Part shown: piece after piece, positions 37,163 to 46,881 of the stretch
How the letters are laid out: the number at the start of each line of letters is the position of its first letter
Numbering within the stretch: the stretch's first letter is position 1
From: Candidatus Fermentithermobacillaceae bacterium
GTDB taxonomy: Bacteria > Bacillota > Sulfobacillia > Fermentithermobacillales > Fermentithermobacillaceae
Direction: 5' to 3'
Length of the DNA: 64,000 nucleotides
Assembly: GCA_012841375.1 (NCBI GenBank)
Contig: DUUV01000044.1
Span: 1-64,000 of the forward strand
Position numbers and translations under genes: made by a program
Notes under the pieces: model-generated
The model's input: the letters and a program-made list of their open reading frames with translations, nothing else
The model's database searches: none
Told to the model about the DNA's origin: nothing

Positions 37163-37954
37163 ATGATAATCAGGAAGCGGAACATCATCATATGTCTCTT
37201 GGTGATTGCCGGGATAACCGCAGCTTTCATCACTCTGAGGGCGCCGAGAGTCAAACCCGTGGTCGAGATGTACGACTTGACGACCGCAGCCCAAAACACC
37301 CACATGCCTATGTTCTACGTAGACACCGATCGAAAAGCGGTAGCCATAACGTTCGACATCTCCTGGGGCGAGGAGATGCCCGAGAAGATCCTGGATGTCC
37401 TCAAGGAGCACGACCAGAAGGCCACCTTCTTTCTCTCCGGCCCCTGGGCGAAGCACTACAAAGACGTGGTGAAACGGATAGTCGATGAAGGACACGAGAT
37501 CGCGAGCCACGGACAGGACCACGACAACCTCAGCCAGTTCCCCAAAGAGGATATCCGCCACAACATCCAATCCGCCCATGACATACTGGTGAACCTGACC
37601 GGCTATACTCCCACGTTCTTCAGGCCCCCCAACGGCGACTACAACGACCTTGTGGTCCTTACGGCCAAGGAACTTGGGTATGAGACGGTCATCTGGTCGG
37701 TTGACAGCCGTGACTGGCAGAGACCCGGTGTAAGCTACATCGTCGAGAGGGTGTCCAGGTACTGCTTCCGGGGAGCCATCCTCCTGTTCCACGCTTCGGA
37801 CTCGGCGCCTGATACGCCCGGAGCCCTGCCCATGGTTCTCGAGAACTTGAAGACAGCAGGATACGAGATAATGCCCCTCGGAGAGCTCCTGAGACTCGGC
37901 ACGCCTGCGCGAGACGACCCCCGGGGAAGACCCGAGTCGGAATTGCCGAGGTAG
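37163..37954 (+). CDS. Polysaccharide deacetylase (NodB domain), PdaB-like
   Basis: KAVAITFDISWGEEMPEKILDVLKEHDQKATFFLSG, GHEIASHGQDHDNL, FFRPPNGDYND. Confidence 0.88.
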   Translation: MIIRKRNIIICLLVIAGITAAFITLRAPRVKPVVEMYDLTTAAQNTHMPMFYVDTDRKAVAITFDISWGEEMPEKILDVLKEHDQKATFFLSGPWAKHYKDVVKRIVDEGHEIASHGQDHDNLSQFPKEDIRHNIQSAHDILVNLTGYTPTFFRPPNGDYNDLVVLTAKELGYETVIWSVDSRDWQRPGVSYIVERVSRYCFRGAILLFHASDSAPDTPGALPMVLENLKTAGYEIMPLGELLRLGTPARDDPRGRPESELPR

Positions 37955-37958
37955 GCCC

Positions 37959-38633
37959 CTACTCCCTGGTGACAGCGATCATCAGGAACCCGTCCGACAC
38001 GGAGACCTTGGCCTCACTGCCAAGCATCTTGTTGGATACACCCAGTGTGGCGCCTCGCTCCAAGACGGCATCGTAGAGCGGGTACTCGAGTCCTTCCGTG
38101 CGGACTCCTCCAACTGTCCCGGTCACCGGGAAGAGGGACACCCAGTCGCCCGCCCTTCCGGTGAGCTTTCTTTCACCCACGCCTGCGCACCCGGGACCGC
38201 TCACGTGACACAACACCGAATGAGGAGCCTTCAACACGACATCCAATCCACGACGGGCAAACCGTTCTACCAGAAAAAAGTTGGCTATCTCGTGGTCTAC
38301 CCGTCTGCCGCCTGTAGCGCCTGTCATGACGGCGGTCGAATACCCTTCTGCCAACACGAACTCCAGAGCCGCCTCGGTATCCGTGACATCCTTCTTCACC
38401 GGCAGTTGAATCACCCGGCACCCGGTGGCGGTAACCTCTTTCAGGACACGTCGGTCGCACGAGTCAAAATCGCCCACCAAAGCATCCACCTTGACGCCGT
38501 GGGCGAGCAGAAACTCGGCGCCGGAGTCCGCCGCCACCACGATTCGGGCCTTCTTCAGGTCGTCAAGCAGGAGGGGCGAAACGTCTCCGCCGCCTACAAT
38601 GGCGGCGTACTCACCCCCCAGGGATACGTCCAT
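37959..38633 (-). CDS. thiN: Thiamine pyrophosphokinase
   Basis: VVAADSGAEFLLAHGVKVDALVGDFDS, KDVTDTEAALEFVL, TGATGGRRVDHEIAN. Confidence 0.93.
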   Translation of the reverse strand: MDVSLGGEYAAIVGGGDVSPLLLDDLKKARIVVAADSGAEFLLAHGVKVDALVGDFDSCDRRVLKEVTATGCRVIQLPVKKDVTDTEAALEFVLAEGYSTAVMTGATGGRRVDHEIANFFLVERFARRGLDVVLKAPHSVLCHVSGPGCAGVGERKLTGRAGDWVSLFPVTGTVGGVRTEGLEYPLYDAVLERGATLGVSNKMLGSEAKVSVSDGFLMIAVTRE

Positions 38634-38745
38634 CGTTTCGCCTCCTCCTTTCCGCAGTACATGTCTCGGCCTACACCCTGCCTACACTCACCCGTAGGCG
38701 CGCCTTGCACCCGCAGTCAGGGCGGCGCGTCTCTCTCGCTCCATC

Positions 38746-39249
38746 CTAAACCTTCACTTCCAGAAGCCGCCTCAGGGCAAACCGGAGCACCACTAAAGCG
38801 ATGATGAGCTCGGGTACCAGGTACTGGGCATTGTACACCAACGAATACAGATACACATTACCTTCGGCGTACTGGGCGAAGAAAATGACTCCTGACAGAA
38901 AGTGGGACAAGAGGCGTCCCAAGATTCCTACGGCTGACCCGATATAGATGTTCTGCCGGTAGAGCCCCGCAAGCCCTATAAGGCCGTAGGCCAAAGGGTA
39001 ATCCAAGAGTACCTGGGCCGGGTGCACGAAGTACGGGTTGACGATGTAATCGAGTAATCCGTAAGCGCTGCCTACCAGAATGCCGGGGCCTGCGCCGTAG
39101 CGGAAGGCAAACAAGAGAATCGGGACCATGCTCCCCAAAGTCACCGAACCTCCGTATGGCGCCTGGTATATCTTGAGGAGGTGCAGGACGAACGTGAGAG
39201 CCACCATCATGGCGCCTTCCACCAAGATCTTCACATTTCTGTCGCGCAT
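38746..39249 (-). CDS. thiT: Energy-coupled thiamine transporter ThiT (ECF S component)
   Basis: ILVEGAMMVALTFVLHLLKIYQAPYGGSVTLGSMVPILLFAFRYG, DYPLAYGLIGLAGL. Confidence 0.94.
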   Translation of the reverse strand: MRDRNVKILVEGAMMVALTFVLHLLKIYQAPYGGSVTLGSMVPILLFAFRYGAGPGILVGSAYGLLDYIVNPYFVHPAQVLLDYPLAYGLIGLAGLYRQNIYIGSAVGILGRLLSHFLSGVIFFAQYAEGNVYLYSLVYNAQYLVPELIIALVVLRFALRRLLEVKV

Positions 39250-39284
39250 TCTTGCTGAACACTCCCTCCGGATTCGGGAAGGGC

Positions 39285-39311
39285 AATAAAGAACCCGCAC
39301 GGGTGTGCGGG
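39285..39311 (-). terminator. Rho-independent terminator downstream of TPP aptamer
   Basis: CCCGCACACCCGTGCGGG hairpin followed by TTCTTTATT on the minus strand. Confidence 0.85.
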
Positions 39312-39322
39312 CATCTCCACTC

Positions 39323-39410
39323 GGATTTCCCTACGCGGGCATTACCCCACAGGTTCCAAGGGTCAGGTGCTGTAAGCCCTTTCTCAGCCGCTTCAAAGCG
39401 GCTCCCCGTT
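39323..39410 (-). ncRNA. TPP (THI-box) riboswitch
   Basis: Minus strand: CGGGGAGCCGCTTTGAAGCGGCTGAGAAAGGGCTTACAGCACCTGACCCTTGGAACCTGTGGGGTAATGCCCGCGTAGGGAAATC. Confidence 0.95.
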
Positions 39411-39443
39411 TGAGAAAATGGTATCACATATCGCTCATAGTCT

Positions 39444-40910
39444 CTAGACCTTGATCTCTTTCCACTTGCCTCGCCTAAGTCTCACCCAGTACATGGACGA
39501 ACGGAGGACCCAGTCGGCGAACATGGCGAACCAGGCTGCTGTGAGTCCCACGTTGAAGAAGTTCATCAGAACGTACGTGAGCCCAAGCCTCATGACCCAC
39601 ACGCCCGCCACTGTCACATACATGGCGATGCGGGTGTCTCCCGCCCCACGCAGGGCACCTGGGATGACGAATCCCAGAGCCTCGGGTATCTGCGTGAACG
39701 CAACGATCCGCACCAGAGGGACACCCCTGGCTATCACACCTGCGTCGTTGGTGAAGATGCTCAGGAACTGGGCCGGAAACAGGAAGAAGAGAACCCCCAT
39801 GGTACCCATGGTGAGAAGACCCATCTTCATGGCAATCATTGCGCTCTTCTCGGCGCCTTCCGGGTCTTTCGCGCCCAGTCGCTGACCCACAAGGGCGGTG
39901 GCCGAGGTCGCGAAACCCATTCCGGGCATGTACGAGAACGACTCAACGTTCAGTGCCAAGGAGTGAGCCGCGTAGGCCTCGGTCCCGAGACCCGCTACCT
40001 GCCGTGCGTACGCGATCTGTCCCGATGAAGTGAGGACTCGTTCCGCCATGGCCGGGACGCCGATGTTCAGTATCCGCCCAAACAGTCTTAGGTCAAACCT
40101 GGAGAAGACCGTTTTCCAGTGGACAGGCAACTTGCTGTTCTTGCGCGACAGGGCCACCAGGATGGCGATCCCGCCCAGCGACCGCGACACGGTTGTGGCT
40201 ATCCCCGCTCCGGCCACGCCCATCTTGGGAAACCCCAGATTTCCAAAGATGAGCAAGTAGTTGCATACGACCTTGATCGCGTTAAGACTGACGTTGATCA
40301 CCATAGGAGTCCTAGTGTCACCTGCTCCCCGAAGGGCGCCCGTGGCTATGGTGAAGACGAAAAACAGGAGCATTCCCGGCATCATCATCCGGACGTACTC
40401 GCCGCCCACTATCCGGACAGGCTCTTCCGCCTTCATGAACGTAATGACCCAATCGGCGTTGGCCATACCCACCGTGCTGATCACAAGGCCGAAGATCAAC
40501 GCTACGATGAGAGACTGGCCGGCTACCTGGCCCGCTTCCTCCCGGTTCCCTGCTCCTGTTGCGCGCGCCACGAGAGCGGTCGTACCCACTGAAAGTCCCA
40601 TGAAAGTGGCCTGGATCAAGCGAAATGGCTGCATGCTCAGGCCAACCGCGGTCACGGCTTCCTTGCCCAGCCGCCCCAGCATCGCCATATCAAGGACTTG
40701 GCCTATCATGGCAAGCGCCTGTTCGAGCACTACCGGCCAAGCGAGAGCCCACGTCCGCGCGAGGATCAGCCTAGATTGTGAGTCGGCGCCAAAGAGTCGC
40801 CCGGTGACGCGTGAGAGGGCCGGTTGACGTTCAATTTCCGCACTTATCCTAGACTCACGGTGTGACTTGAGTTCTTCTGCTTTTGTCGATTTTGCCTCCG
40901 GCTCTGGCAT
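39444..40910 (-). CDS. MATE-family efflux transporter
   Basis: 12-TM ORF, WALAWPVVLEQALAMIGQVLDMAMLGRLG, ATGALRGAGDTRTPM, PGALRGAGDTRIAM. Confidence 0.93.
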   Translation of the reverse strand: MPEPEAKSTKAEELKSHRESRISAEIERQPALSRVTGRLFGADSQSRLILARTWALAWPVVLEQALAMIGQVLDMAMLGRLGKEAVTAVGLSMQPFRLIQATFMGLSVGTTALVARATGAGNREEAGQVAGQSLIVALIFGLVISTVGMANADWVITFMKAEEPVRIVGGEYVRMMMPGMLLFFVFTIATGALRGAGDTRTPMVINVSLNAIKVVCNYLLIFGNLGFPKMGVAGAGIATTVSRSLGGIAILVALSRKNSKLPVHWKTVFSRFDLRLFGRILNIGVPAMAERVLTSSGQIAYARQVAGLGTEAYAAHSLALNVESFSYMPGMGFATSATALVGQRLGAKDPEGAEKSAMIAMKMGLLTMGTMGVLFFLFPAQFLSIFTNDAGVIARGVPLVRIVAFTQIPEALGFVIPGALRGAGDTRIAMYVTVAGVWVMRLGLTYVLMNFFNVGLTAAWFAMFADWVLRSSMYWVRLRRGKWKEIKV

Positions 40911-41029
40911 GACCCCTCCCAAGAAGCCACCTCCGCCCATTGTGCTTCCCGCCGTTTCGGCAGGTTCTCAATTTGTGGATTATCTCGACACGGTTCTGAG
41001 ATTATTTCGCTTACTGAATTATACGCCAA

Positions 41030-41074
41030 ACTCAAAAATAAGACGAGAGGACCCACTGGTAGAGCCCTCTCGTC
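41030..41074 (-). terminator. Rho-independent terminator downstream of glutaredoxin gene
   Basis: Stem GACGAGAGG/CCTCTCGTC (41042-41050/41066-41074) followed on minus strand by TTATTTTTGAG. Confidence 0.75.
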
Positions 41075-41143
41075 CGGGCAGAGAGGATTGGGCACCGGAT
41101 ACAGAGAGACCTAAGAAGCGCGAATCTGGATTGGCTCTACGGT

Positions 41144-41383
41144 CTAGAGGCCTAGGAGCTCATCGATTCGCTTCTTGTCGAAACCTACCACTACGTTTCC
41201 GTCGATCGAGAGGACAGGGACGCCCATCTGACCGGATATCTTCACCATCTCTCTTGCCGACGCCACGTCCTGGGAAACATCCACGTCGGTGAACGGTATT
41301 CCGTTCTCTTTGAGATAGGCTTTCGCCCTTACGCACCACGGGCAGCTGGGCGTTGAGTAAACCTTTACGTTGTGCTCGGCCAT
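41144..41383 (-). CDS. Glutaredoxin-family protein (CPWC active site)
   Basis: VKVYSTPSCPWCVRAKAYLKENGIPFTDVDVSQD...GVPVLSIDGNVVVGFDKKRIDELLGL. Confidence 0.9.
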   Translation of the reverse strand: MAEHNVKVYSTPSCPWCVRAKAYLKENGIPFTDVDVSQDVASAREMVKISGQMGVPVLSIDGNVVVGFDKKRIDELLGL

Positions 41384-41596
41384 CTATCGAACCCCCCAGA
41401 AACATTTTCGGTATTTCGCTCTATGGATATCTTCCGTGTCAGGAGAGCGGATTTCAACAGCCCTACGGGTCATCCTGCGCCTATTACGGCCAATTTACAC
41501 GTATGTACACGCTGAGGGTGGGCGATTGCCCGGACCAAGACTGCGGATACTTAGGTAGAGGCCCCCTACTTTGCGAGAAGGAGGCGTATCCAGACG

Positions 41597-41827
41597 TTGC
41601 TCAAAGTGACAATGTCGGTGAAAGGCCAGATAGTGATCCCGGCCGAGGTGCGGCGCAGGCTCGGCCTAAAGAGCGGCACACACCTCAGGGTCTACGATTC
41701 GGACGGCAAGATAGTCCTGGTGCCCGAGGTCCAAGACCCCGTCTCGGCCGGTCTGGGGTTTCTGAGAAGGGACAAGGACCCCGGCGAGACCGAAGACACC
41801 AAGGGAGGAGTCTCGGGCAGTGGCTGA
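41597..41827 (+). CDS. AbrB/MazE-type (VapB-like) antitoxin
   Basis: LKVTMSVKGQIVIPAEVRRRLGLKSGTHLRVYDSDGKIVLVP; overlaps downstream PIN gene. Confidence 0.85.
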   Translation: MLKVTMSVKGQIVIPAEVRRRLGLKSGTHLRVYDSDGKIVLVPEVQDPVSAGLGFLRRDKDPGETEDTKGGVSGSG

Positions 41828-42290
41828 ACCGGGGAAGGACACCGCTTTCGTGATGGACTCCAGCGCGCTCCTGGCGTTTCTAAACGGCGAACCAGGCGGC
41901 GCTCTCGTCCAACGTGTTCTCAAGCAGTGCTTGGAATGCGGCACCCAAGTGGATATGACATCCTTGGACCTCCTTGAGGCGTATGCGGCTGCGATCTCAG
42001 CCTCGGCTTCGTCCCTGGAAGAGCTTGCGTCGCTCATTGACCAACTCCCGGTTTCGGTAGAGCCGCTGACTCAGGACTTGGCAATGCTGTCGGCCAGGGT
42101 CATCGAGGAACGGCCCGGCCTCAAACCCCCGGCTTCGCCGGCTGTCGTCTTGTCCCGGAAAAAAGGGGCTACGCTCCTTACGGCAGATCCCATACAGGCG
42201 TCTCTGGCCCCGTCTCTGTACGTAGGCCCGGGGCCGAATGAAGGAAATCCAGGCCAGGTCCCTGAATTCCAAGGGAACTCTCACGTATAA
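41820..42290 (+). CDS. PIN-domain protein (VapC-like toxin)
   Basis: FVMDSSALLAFLNGEPGG, LEAYAAA, ATLLTADP; overlaps AbrB-type gene by 8 nt. Confidence 0.8.
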   Translation: MAEPGKDTAFVMDSSALLAFLNGEPGGALVQRVLKQCLECGTQVDMTSLDLLEAYAAAISASASSLEELASLIDQLPVSVEPLTQDLAMLSARVIEERPGLKPPASPAVVLSRKKGATLLTADPIQASLAPSLYVGPGPNEGNPGQVPEFQGNSHV

Positions 42291-42303
42291 GGAGGCAAGA
42301 GGC

Positions 42304-42792
42304 ATGTCTCTCGAGTTTGAACTAGTTGAGATCGAGAAACCGGAAAACCTGAACGTTATCATCGGCCAATCACATTTCATAAAGACGGTTGAAGACCTCC
42401 ATGAGGCGATGGCCAACGCCGGTGGCGGGATCAAGTTCGGGATATCGTTTCTGGAAGCCAGCGGAGCGTGCCTGGTAAGGGCCACGGGCAACGACGAGAA
42501 CCTCATTGCCTTGGCCAAGAAAAACGCTCTGGCGCTGGGAACTGGACACGCGTTTCTCATCTTCATGGAGAACGGCTTTCCAATCAACGTGCTGAAGAAC
42601 ATAACTGCTGTGCCCGAGGTATGCTCGATCTTCTGCGCCACGGCCAATCCCGTTCAGGTAGTGGTGGCCAAGTCCCAACAAGGCAGAGGCATCATGGGCG
42701 TCATCGACGGCTACCCGCCTAAAGGAGTCGAAGGCCCCGACGGAGTCGAGTGGCGCCATTCATTCCTCAGGAAGATCGGATACAAGCTCTAG
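42304..42792 (+). CDS. Adenosine-specific kinase (DUF355 family)
   Basis: NVIIGQSHFIKTVEDLHEAMANAGGGIKFGISFLEASGACLVRATGND...GVIDGYPPKGVE; strong aaggagg RBS. Confidence 0.92.
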   Translation: MSLEFELVEIEKPENLNVIIGQSHFIKTVEDLHEAMANAGGGIKFGISFLEASGACLVRATGNDENLIALAKKNALALGTGHAFLIFMENGFPINVLKNITAVPEVCSIFCATANPVQVVVAKSQQGRGIMGVIDGYPPKGVEGPDGVEWRHSFLRKIGYKL

Positions 42793-42801
42793 GGAGACGC
42801 C

Positions 42802-43653
42802 CTATGGCCCGTATGAGTAGAAACCTTGGCCCGTCTTTCTGCCAAGATGGCCCTTGGCGACCATCTCTTTGAGCAGCGGACAAGGCTTGTATTTGTCGTC
42901 GCCCATCTCGGAATGGAGCACCTCCATGATGGCCAGGAGGACGTCTATTCCCACCAAGTCGGCCAGCGCGAGAGGGCCTATGGGATGGTTCGCTCCCAGT
43001 TTCATGGCGGTATCGATGTCTTCGGCCGAAGCCACGCCCTCCATGAACAGGTAGGCCGCCTCGTTCATGAGAGGGCATAGAAGTCTGTTAACCACAAACC
43101 CGGGGCACTCCTTAACCACCACAGGTGTCTTGCCCATCGCCAGGGCCAGTTCCCGGGCCCGGCTTACTGTGGATGACGAAGTGTTCTCGCCCGGAATGAT
43201 CTCAACCAGCTTCATCACAGGCACGGGGTTGAAGAAGTGGATCCCCACGAACCGCTCTGGAGAAGCCACTTTCCGCGCCAGCCTGGATATGGATAGAGAC
43301 GACGTATTGGTCCCTATGAGCGTCTCAGATCCTGCAATCTGGGAAACGGTTGTGAGGACCGAACTCTTAACGTCGGGGTCTTCGTACACGGCTTCCAGGA
43401 CCACGCTGCAATCCTTGAGGAGCGATAGGTCGGTTCCGGGCGTAAGGCGACCCAACATGTCGTCCATGGACTCCCTTGTTATCCTGCCCCTCTCCACTCC
43501 TCGTTCCAGGCTCTTTTTCAAGCCCGCTACTCCCCGCGCGGCTATTTCCGGCGAAGTGTCCAGAAGGATCACGGAAAAACCGGAGACCAAGGCGGTCTCG
43601 GCGATCCCTCTTCCCATAGTGCCCGCTCCGATCACTCCGATACTCAGCGCCAT
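42802..43653 (-). CDS. hbd: 3-hydroxybutyryl-CoA dehydrogenase
   Basis: IGVIGAGTMGRGIAE, GTNTSSLSISRLA, FVGIHFFNPVPVMKLVEIIPG, CPGFVVNRLL. Confidence 0.94.
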   Translation of the reverse strand: MALSIGVIGAGTMGRGIAETALVSGFSVILLDTSPEIAARGVAGLKKSLERGVERGRITRESMDDMLGRLTPGTDLSLLKDCSVVLEAVYEDPDVKSSVLTTVSQIAGSETLIGTNTSSLSISRLARKVASPERFVGIHFFNPVPVMKLVEIIPGENTSSSTVSRARELALAMGKTPVVVKECPGFVVNRLLCPLMNEAAYLFMEGVASAEDIDTAMKLGANHPIGPLALADLVGIDVLLAIMEVLHSEMGDDKYKPCPLLKEMVAKGHLGRKTGQGFYSYGP

Positions 43654-43707
43654 ATCCATCCCCCCAGAGAAAGGCTTCGTCGGCACCCGGCCAAATCCTT
43701 CGAAGAG

Positions 43708-44721
43708 TCACGCTTGCCGTGTGTAGAGAGCCCTGGCGAACCTGAGGAGCGCGGCCAGCACCCCTGCAATCGGGACACCCAGAAAAAGCCCCCAAAAGCC
43801 GAGAAGTCTGCCGCCCGCCATCAGCGAGAACACGATCCACAAGGGGTGCAGGCCAACGTAGGACCCAGTAACCCTGGGCACTATGATGTTTGAGTCGAAC
43901 CATTGGATGACAAGGACTATCGACAGCGCCCACACACCGGTGGAGAGGGATTTCATGAGCCCCGACAACACGAAGGGAATGGAGGCGAAGAGGGGGCCGA
44001 AAAACGGGACGAACTCACCGAGACCCGCGACCAATCCCAGCACGGCGCCGTACTTGAGTCCGAGGACATAGGATGCCACTGACACCAAGAGCGCGACAAA
44101 CGATGCCACTATTGTCTGGCCCCGCACAAACCCCGCGATCACGCGGTCAACTTCATGGACGAGATCAACGTAAGGCAGCGGGTACCGGGCCATGGCCACG
44201 AGTGCCCGGCGGCGCCAGTGGTTCAGGTCTCTCAGCATGTAATAGGCGATAATGGGGGCTACGACCAGATAAGAAATCGCGGTCGCAGACGACAGGAAGT
44301 AGGCAAAGGCGTTGTTGCCGAGATTTCCAAGGAACTCCTCGGCGCGCAAGAGCGAGTTGATGGCGCCCCGCTCAATTCCGGCCGGCAGGTTGTACCTCGT
44401 GATTATCTCCTTTGCGCTGGCCGCATAGGCTTGGACCAGACCTATGGCTCTGGGGATCTGCCCTGCCAACCCCTGTATTTCCCTTACGAAGGCCGGGATG
44501 AAGTAGACGACCAGGACGCAGAGTACGCCGGCGAGCAATAGATACACCAGAAGTATGCTTCGGGACCGGGGGATCCCCCGGCGCTGGATGGCATTGACCG
44601 CCGGCTCAAGGAAGTAGCTCAGAAAAGCCGCCATGATGAAGGGCGGCAAGACCGAACGAACCGAATATAGAAAAAGTGCGCCAAGTGAAACGAAGAGGGC
44701 ACTCACAAGTGCCCTTCTCAA
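43708..44721 (-). CDS. AI-2E (PerM/YtvI-like) family transporter
   Basis: Multi-TM; FVPFFGPLFASIPFVLSGLM, VPRVTGSYVGLHPLWIVFSLMAGGRLLGFWGLFLGVPIAGVL. Confidence 0.92.
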   Translation of the reverse strand: MRRALVSALFVSLGALFLYSVRSVLPPFIMAAFLSYFLEPAVNAIQRRGIPRSRSILLVYLLLAGVLCVLVVYFIPAFVREIQGLAGQIPRAIGLVQAYAASAKEIITRYNLPAGIERGAINSLLRAEEFLGNLGNNAFAYFLSSATAISYLVVAPIIAYYMLRDLNHWRRRALVAMARYPLPYVDLVHEVDRVIAGFVRGQTIVASFVALLVSVASYVLGLKYGAVLGLVAGLGEFVPFFGPLFASIPFVLSGLMKSLSTGVWALSIVLVIQWFDSNIIVPRVTGSYVGLHPLWIVFSLMAGGRLLGFWGLFLGVPIAGVLAALLRFARALYTRQA

Positions 44722-44731
44722 GGCGACGCGA

Positions 44732-44935
44732 TCAGTCAGAGAACCTACCCGCCATATTGCTCCATGCTCCGCGCGCCCGTCTTATTGCCTGCCTTGTGGT
44801 GCGCCCAACGACCATCTTGGTGCGCTCCATGGGAGTCGGCTCGTGCCTTCTCCGGACCACCATGGCCATGCCGAGCATAAGCCCTGCGGCGGCCCCTACT
44901 GCCATGCCGTCCCAGAAAGAGCGGTTCTTAGTCAC
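44732..44935 (-). CDS. Small YtxH-like membrane protein
   Basis: SFWDGMAVGAAAGLMLGMAMVVRRR; short ORF with start codon in a coding-density context. Confidence 0.55.
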   Translation of the reverse strand: MTKNRSFWDGMAVGAAAGLMLGMAMVVRRRHEPTPMERTKMVVGRTTRQAIRRARGAWSNMAGRFSD

Positions 44936-44970
44936 GCTACGTCCCTCCCCTGCGACTAGATGCAGTGCCT

Positions 44971-45435
44971 CTATGTAGGGCTTCCTATCTCCGGTGGCCG
45001 GACAATTCCCTCAACCTGGGCCTCCTCAGTTTCTGCAGCTCCGGTCTCGCCAAGGGTCGCGCCTGTCAGGACTCCGTCACCCGGAGTTGCTTCCAGCGAG
45101 TCCAGTACCGTCGTGCCGTCGGGCTCCAAGCGGTACATCCGGAATCCATCCCTGGTGGGGATGAACTCGATGCTGCAGTCCCAGCAGTAGTACTGGTTTT
45201 GGCCAATCCTTCCGGTCGCCCTTGACCGGCATTTCGGGCAGATCAAACGCGAACGCCTCCCCAGTTGGATTCTGCCCGAAAGGAGGAAAAGCAATACTTG
45301 ACGAGGGACCTTGGGAGGATGAGAGGGATGTGAGACTCTGGAACACGAGGTGGGCGTACCGGGGGTACCACCTTGTGAGGCACGACTCACTTGCCTACGG
45401 GCGGTCCTTTCCCCTGTTTTCGGGATCATGCTCAC
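44971..45435 (-). CDS. Zinc-ribbon protein of unknown function (true start probably near 45250)
   Basis: LICPKCRSRATGRIGQNQYYCWDCSIEF; the 5' part of the ORF overlaps the rarA stop region so its N-terminus is over-extended. Confidence 0.5.
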   Translation of the reverse strand: MSMIPKTGERTARRQVSRASQGGTPGTPTSCSRVSHPSHPPKVPRQVLLFLLSGRIQLGRRSRLICPKCRSRATGRIGQNQYYCWDCSIEFIPTRDGFRMYRLEPDGTTVLDSLEATPGDGVLTGATLGETGAAETEEAQVEGIVRPPEIGSPT

Positions 45436-46867
45436 CCTTTGTGTAGAATCGGAGTCTCACGAGCTCCTTGGGGAGGTACTGCTGCTCCACCCAGTGTCCG
45501 GGGGAATCGTGGGGATACTTGTATCCCACGCCGTGCCCCAGTTTCTCGGCGCCCGAATATCCCGTCCCTCTGAGGTGAGGCGGCACCGGATAGGCAGGCT
45601 TCTCGCGGACCGCGGCTATGGCCGTGTCAATTGCTGAACATGCCGAATTGGATTTTGGGGCCAGAGCGACATACAGAGCCGCGTGGGCCAGAGGGATCCG
45701 CGCCTCTGGCATCCCTATGTGCTGCGATGCCCTGAAGGCCGACTCCGCCACAACCAGGGCCATCGGATCGGCGAGCCCTACATCTTCAGAAGCGCAGATC
45801 ACTATCCGCCTTGCCACAAACCTGGGGTCCTCCCCTGATTCCAGCATGCGGGCCAACCAGTAGATGGTGGCGTCCGGGTCGCTGCCCCTCATGCTCTTTA
45901 TGAAGGCGGAAATGACGTCGTAATGCTGGTCGCCCAATTTGTCATAGAAGAGCTGGGGGCTCTGAGTTATTTCGAGCGCCCTATCGAGCGATAAGATGAC
46001 TTTCCCGTCACGGACTTCGGAGACGTTGTACAGGGCTTCAAGCAGGTTCAGGGCCACCCGTGCGTCGCCTTTCGAGAAACTCACGATGTGCTCCAATACC
46101 TCGGGGCCAAGGACCACCTCGGGCGCCTCGGGTCCGCCGGCCGCTACGCCGGTACTGGAGTCTGTCGCGCCGGTGTTTGCGGCGTCGCCAACGCCGCCGC
46201 TCGCGGCCACGCCTCGCTCTTTGTCGCGGACCGCACGCTTGACAATATCCTCAATATGGCGAGGTTCCAGGTGGCTAAATGAAAAGATCCGCATCCTCGA
46301 TAGAAGGGCGGGGTTCACCGAGAAGTACGGGTTCTCGGTGGTCGCCCCAATGAGCGCTATGGTGCCCTTCTCGACATGGGGAAGGAGGGCGTCTTGCTGT
46401 GCCTTGTTGAAGCGATGGATCTCGTCCAGGAATAGGATAGTCCTATGTCCCCGCTCCCTGTTCCGTCGCGCATCGGCGACCACATCTCGGACATCCCGGA
46501 CTCCCGAGGTCACGGCCGAAAGCTCCCTGAACACCGATCTCGTAGTCATCGCTACGAGCCTCGCCAGCCCTGTCTTGCCGGTGCCGGGCGGCCCCCAGAA
46601 GAGCATGGAAGGGATCTTGTCTCCCTCGATGGCTTTTCTGAGAGCCTTCCCGGGACCGACGACTTCCTCTTGACCTACGAACTCATCAAAAGAGCGGGGG
46701 GTCATACGTAGAGCCAGCGGGGCGTCCGGTGGGATCGCCAGCAGATCGGAAGTAACCGGTTGCGCTTCACCCGGCCCCGGGCGCGTATCCCCAGCACCCG
46801 CGGCGTCGGCGGCTCGCCGGCCGGTCTCTACCTCGCCGAACAATCCCATCTGGCTCATATCGTCCAC
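45395..46867 (-). CDS. rarA: Replication-associated recombination protein A (MgsA/RarA AAA+ ATPase)
   Basis: PLALRMTPRSFDEFVGQEEVVGPGKALRKAIE, FWGPPGTGKTGLARL, FLDEIHRFNKAQQDALLP, GATTENPYFSVNPALLSR. Confidence 0.95.
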   Translation of the reverse strand: MDDMSQMGLFGEVETGRRAADAAGAGDTRPGPGEAQPVTSDLLAIPPDAPLALRMTPRSFDEFVGQEEVVGPGKALRKAIEGDKIPSMLFWGPPGTGKTGLARLVAMTTRSVFRELSAVTSGVRDVRDVVADARRNRERGHRTILFLDEIHRFNKAQQDALLPHVEKGTIALIGATTENPYFSVNPALLSRMRIFSFSHLEPRHIEDIVKRAVRDKERGVAASGGVGDAANTGATDSSTGVAAGGPEAPEVVLGPEVLEHIVSFSKGDARVALNLLEALYNVSEVRDGKVILSLDRALEITQSPQLFYDKLGDQHYDVISAFIKSMRGSDPDATIYWLARMLESGEDPRFVARRIVICASEDVGLADPMALVVAESAFRASQHIGMPEARIPLAHAALYVALAPKSNSACSAIDTAIAAVREKPAYPVPPHLRGTGYSGAEKLGHGVGYKYPHDSPGHWVEQQYLPKELVRLRFYTKGEHDPENRGKDRP

Positions 46868-46881
46868 CTTTCCGTGTTCCC

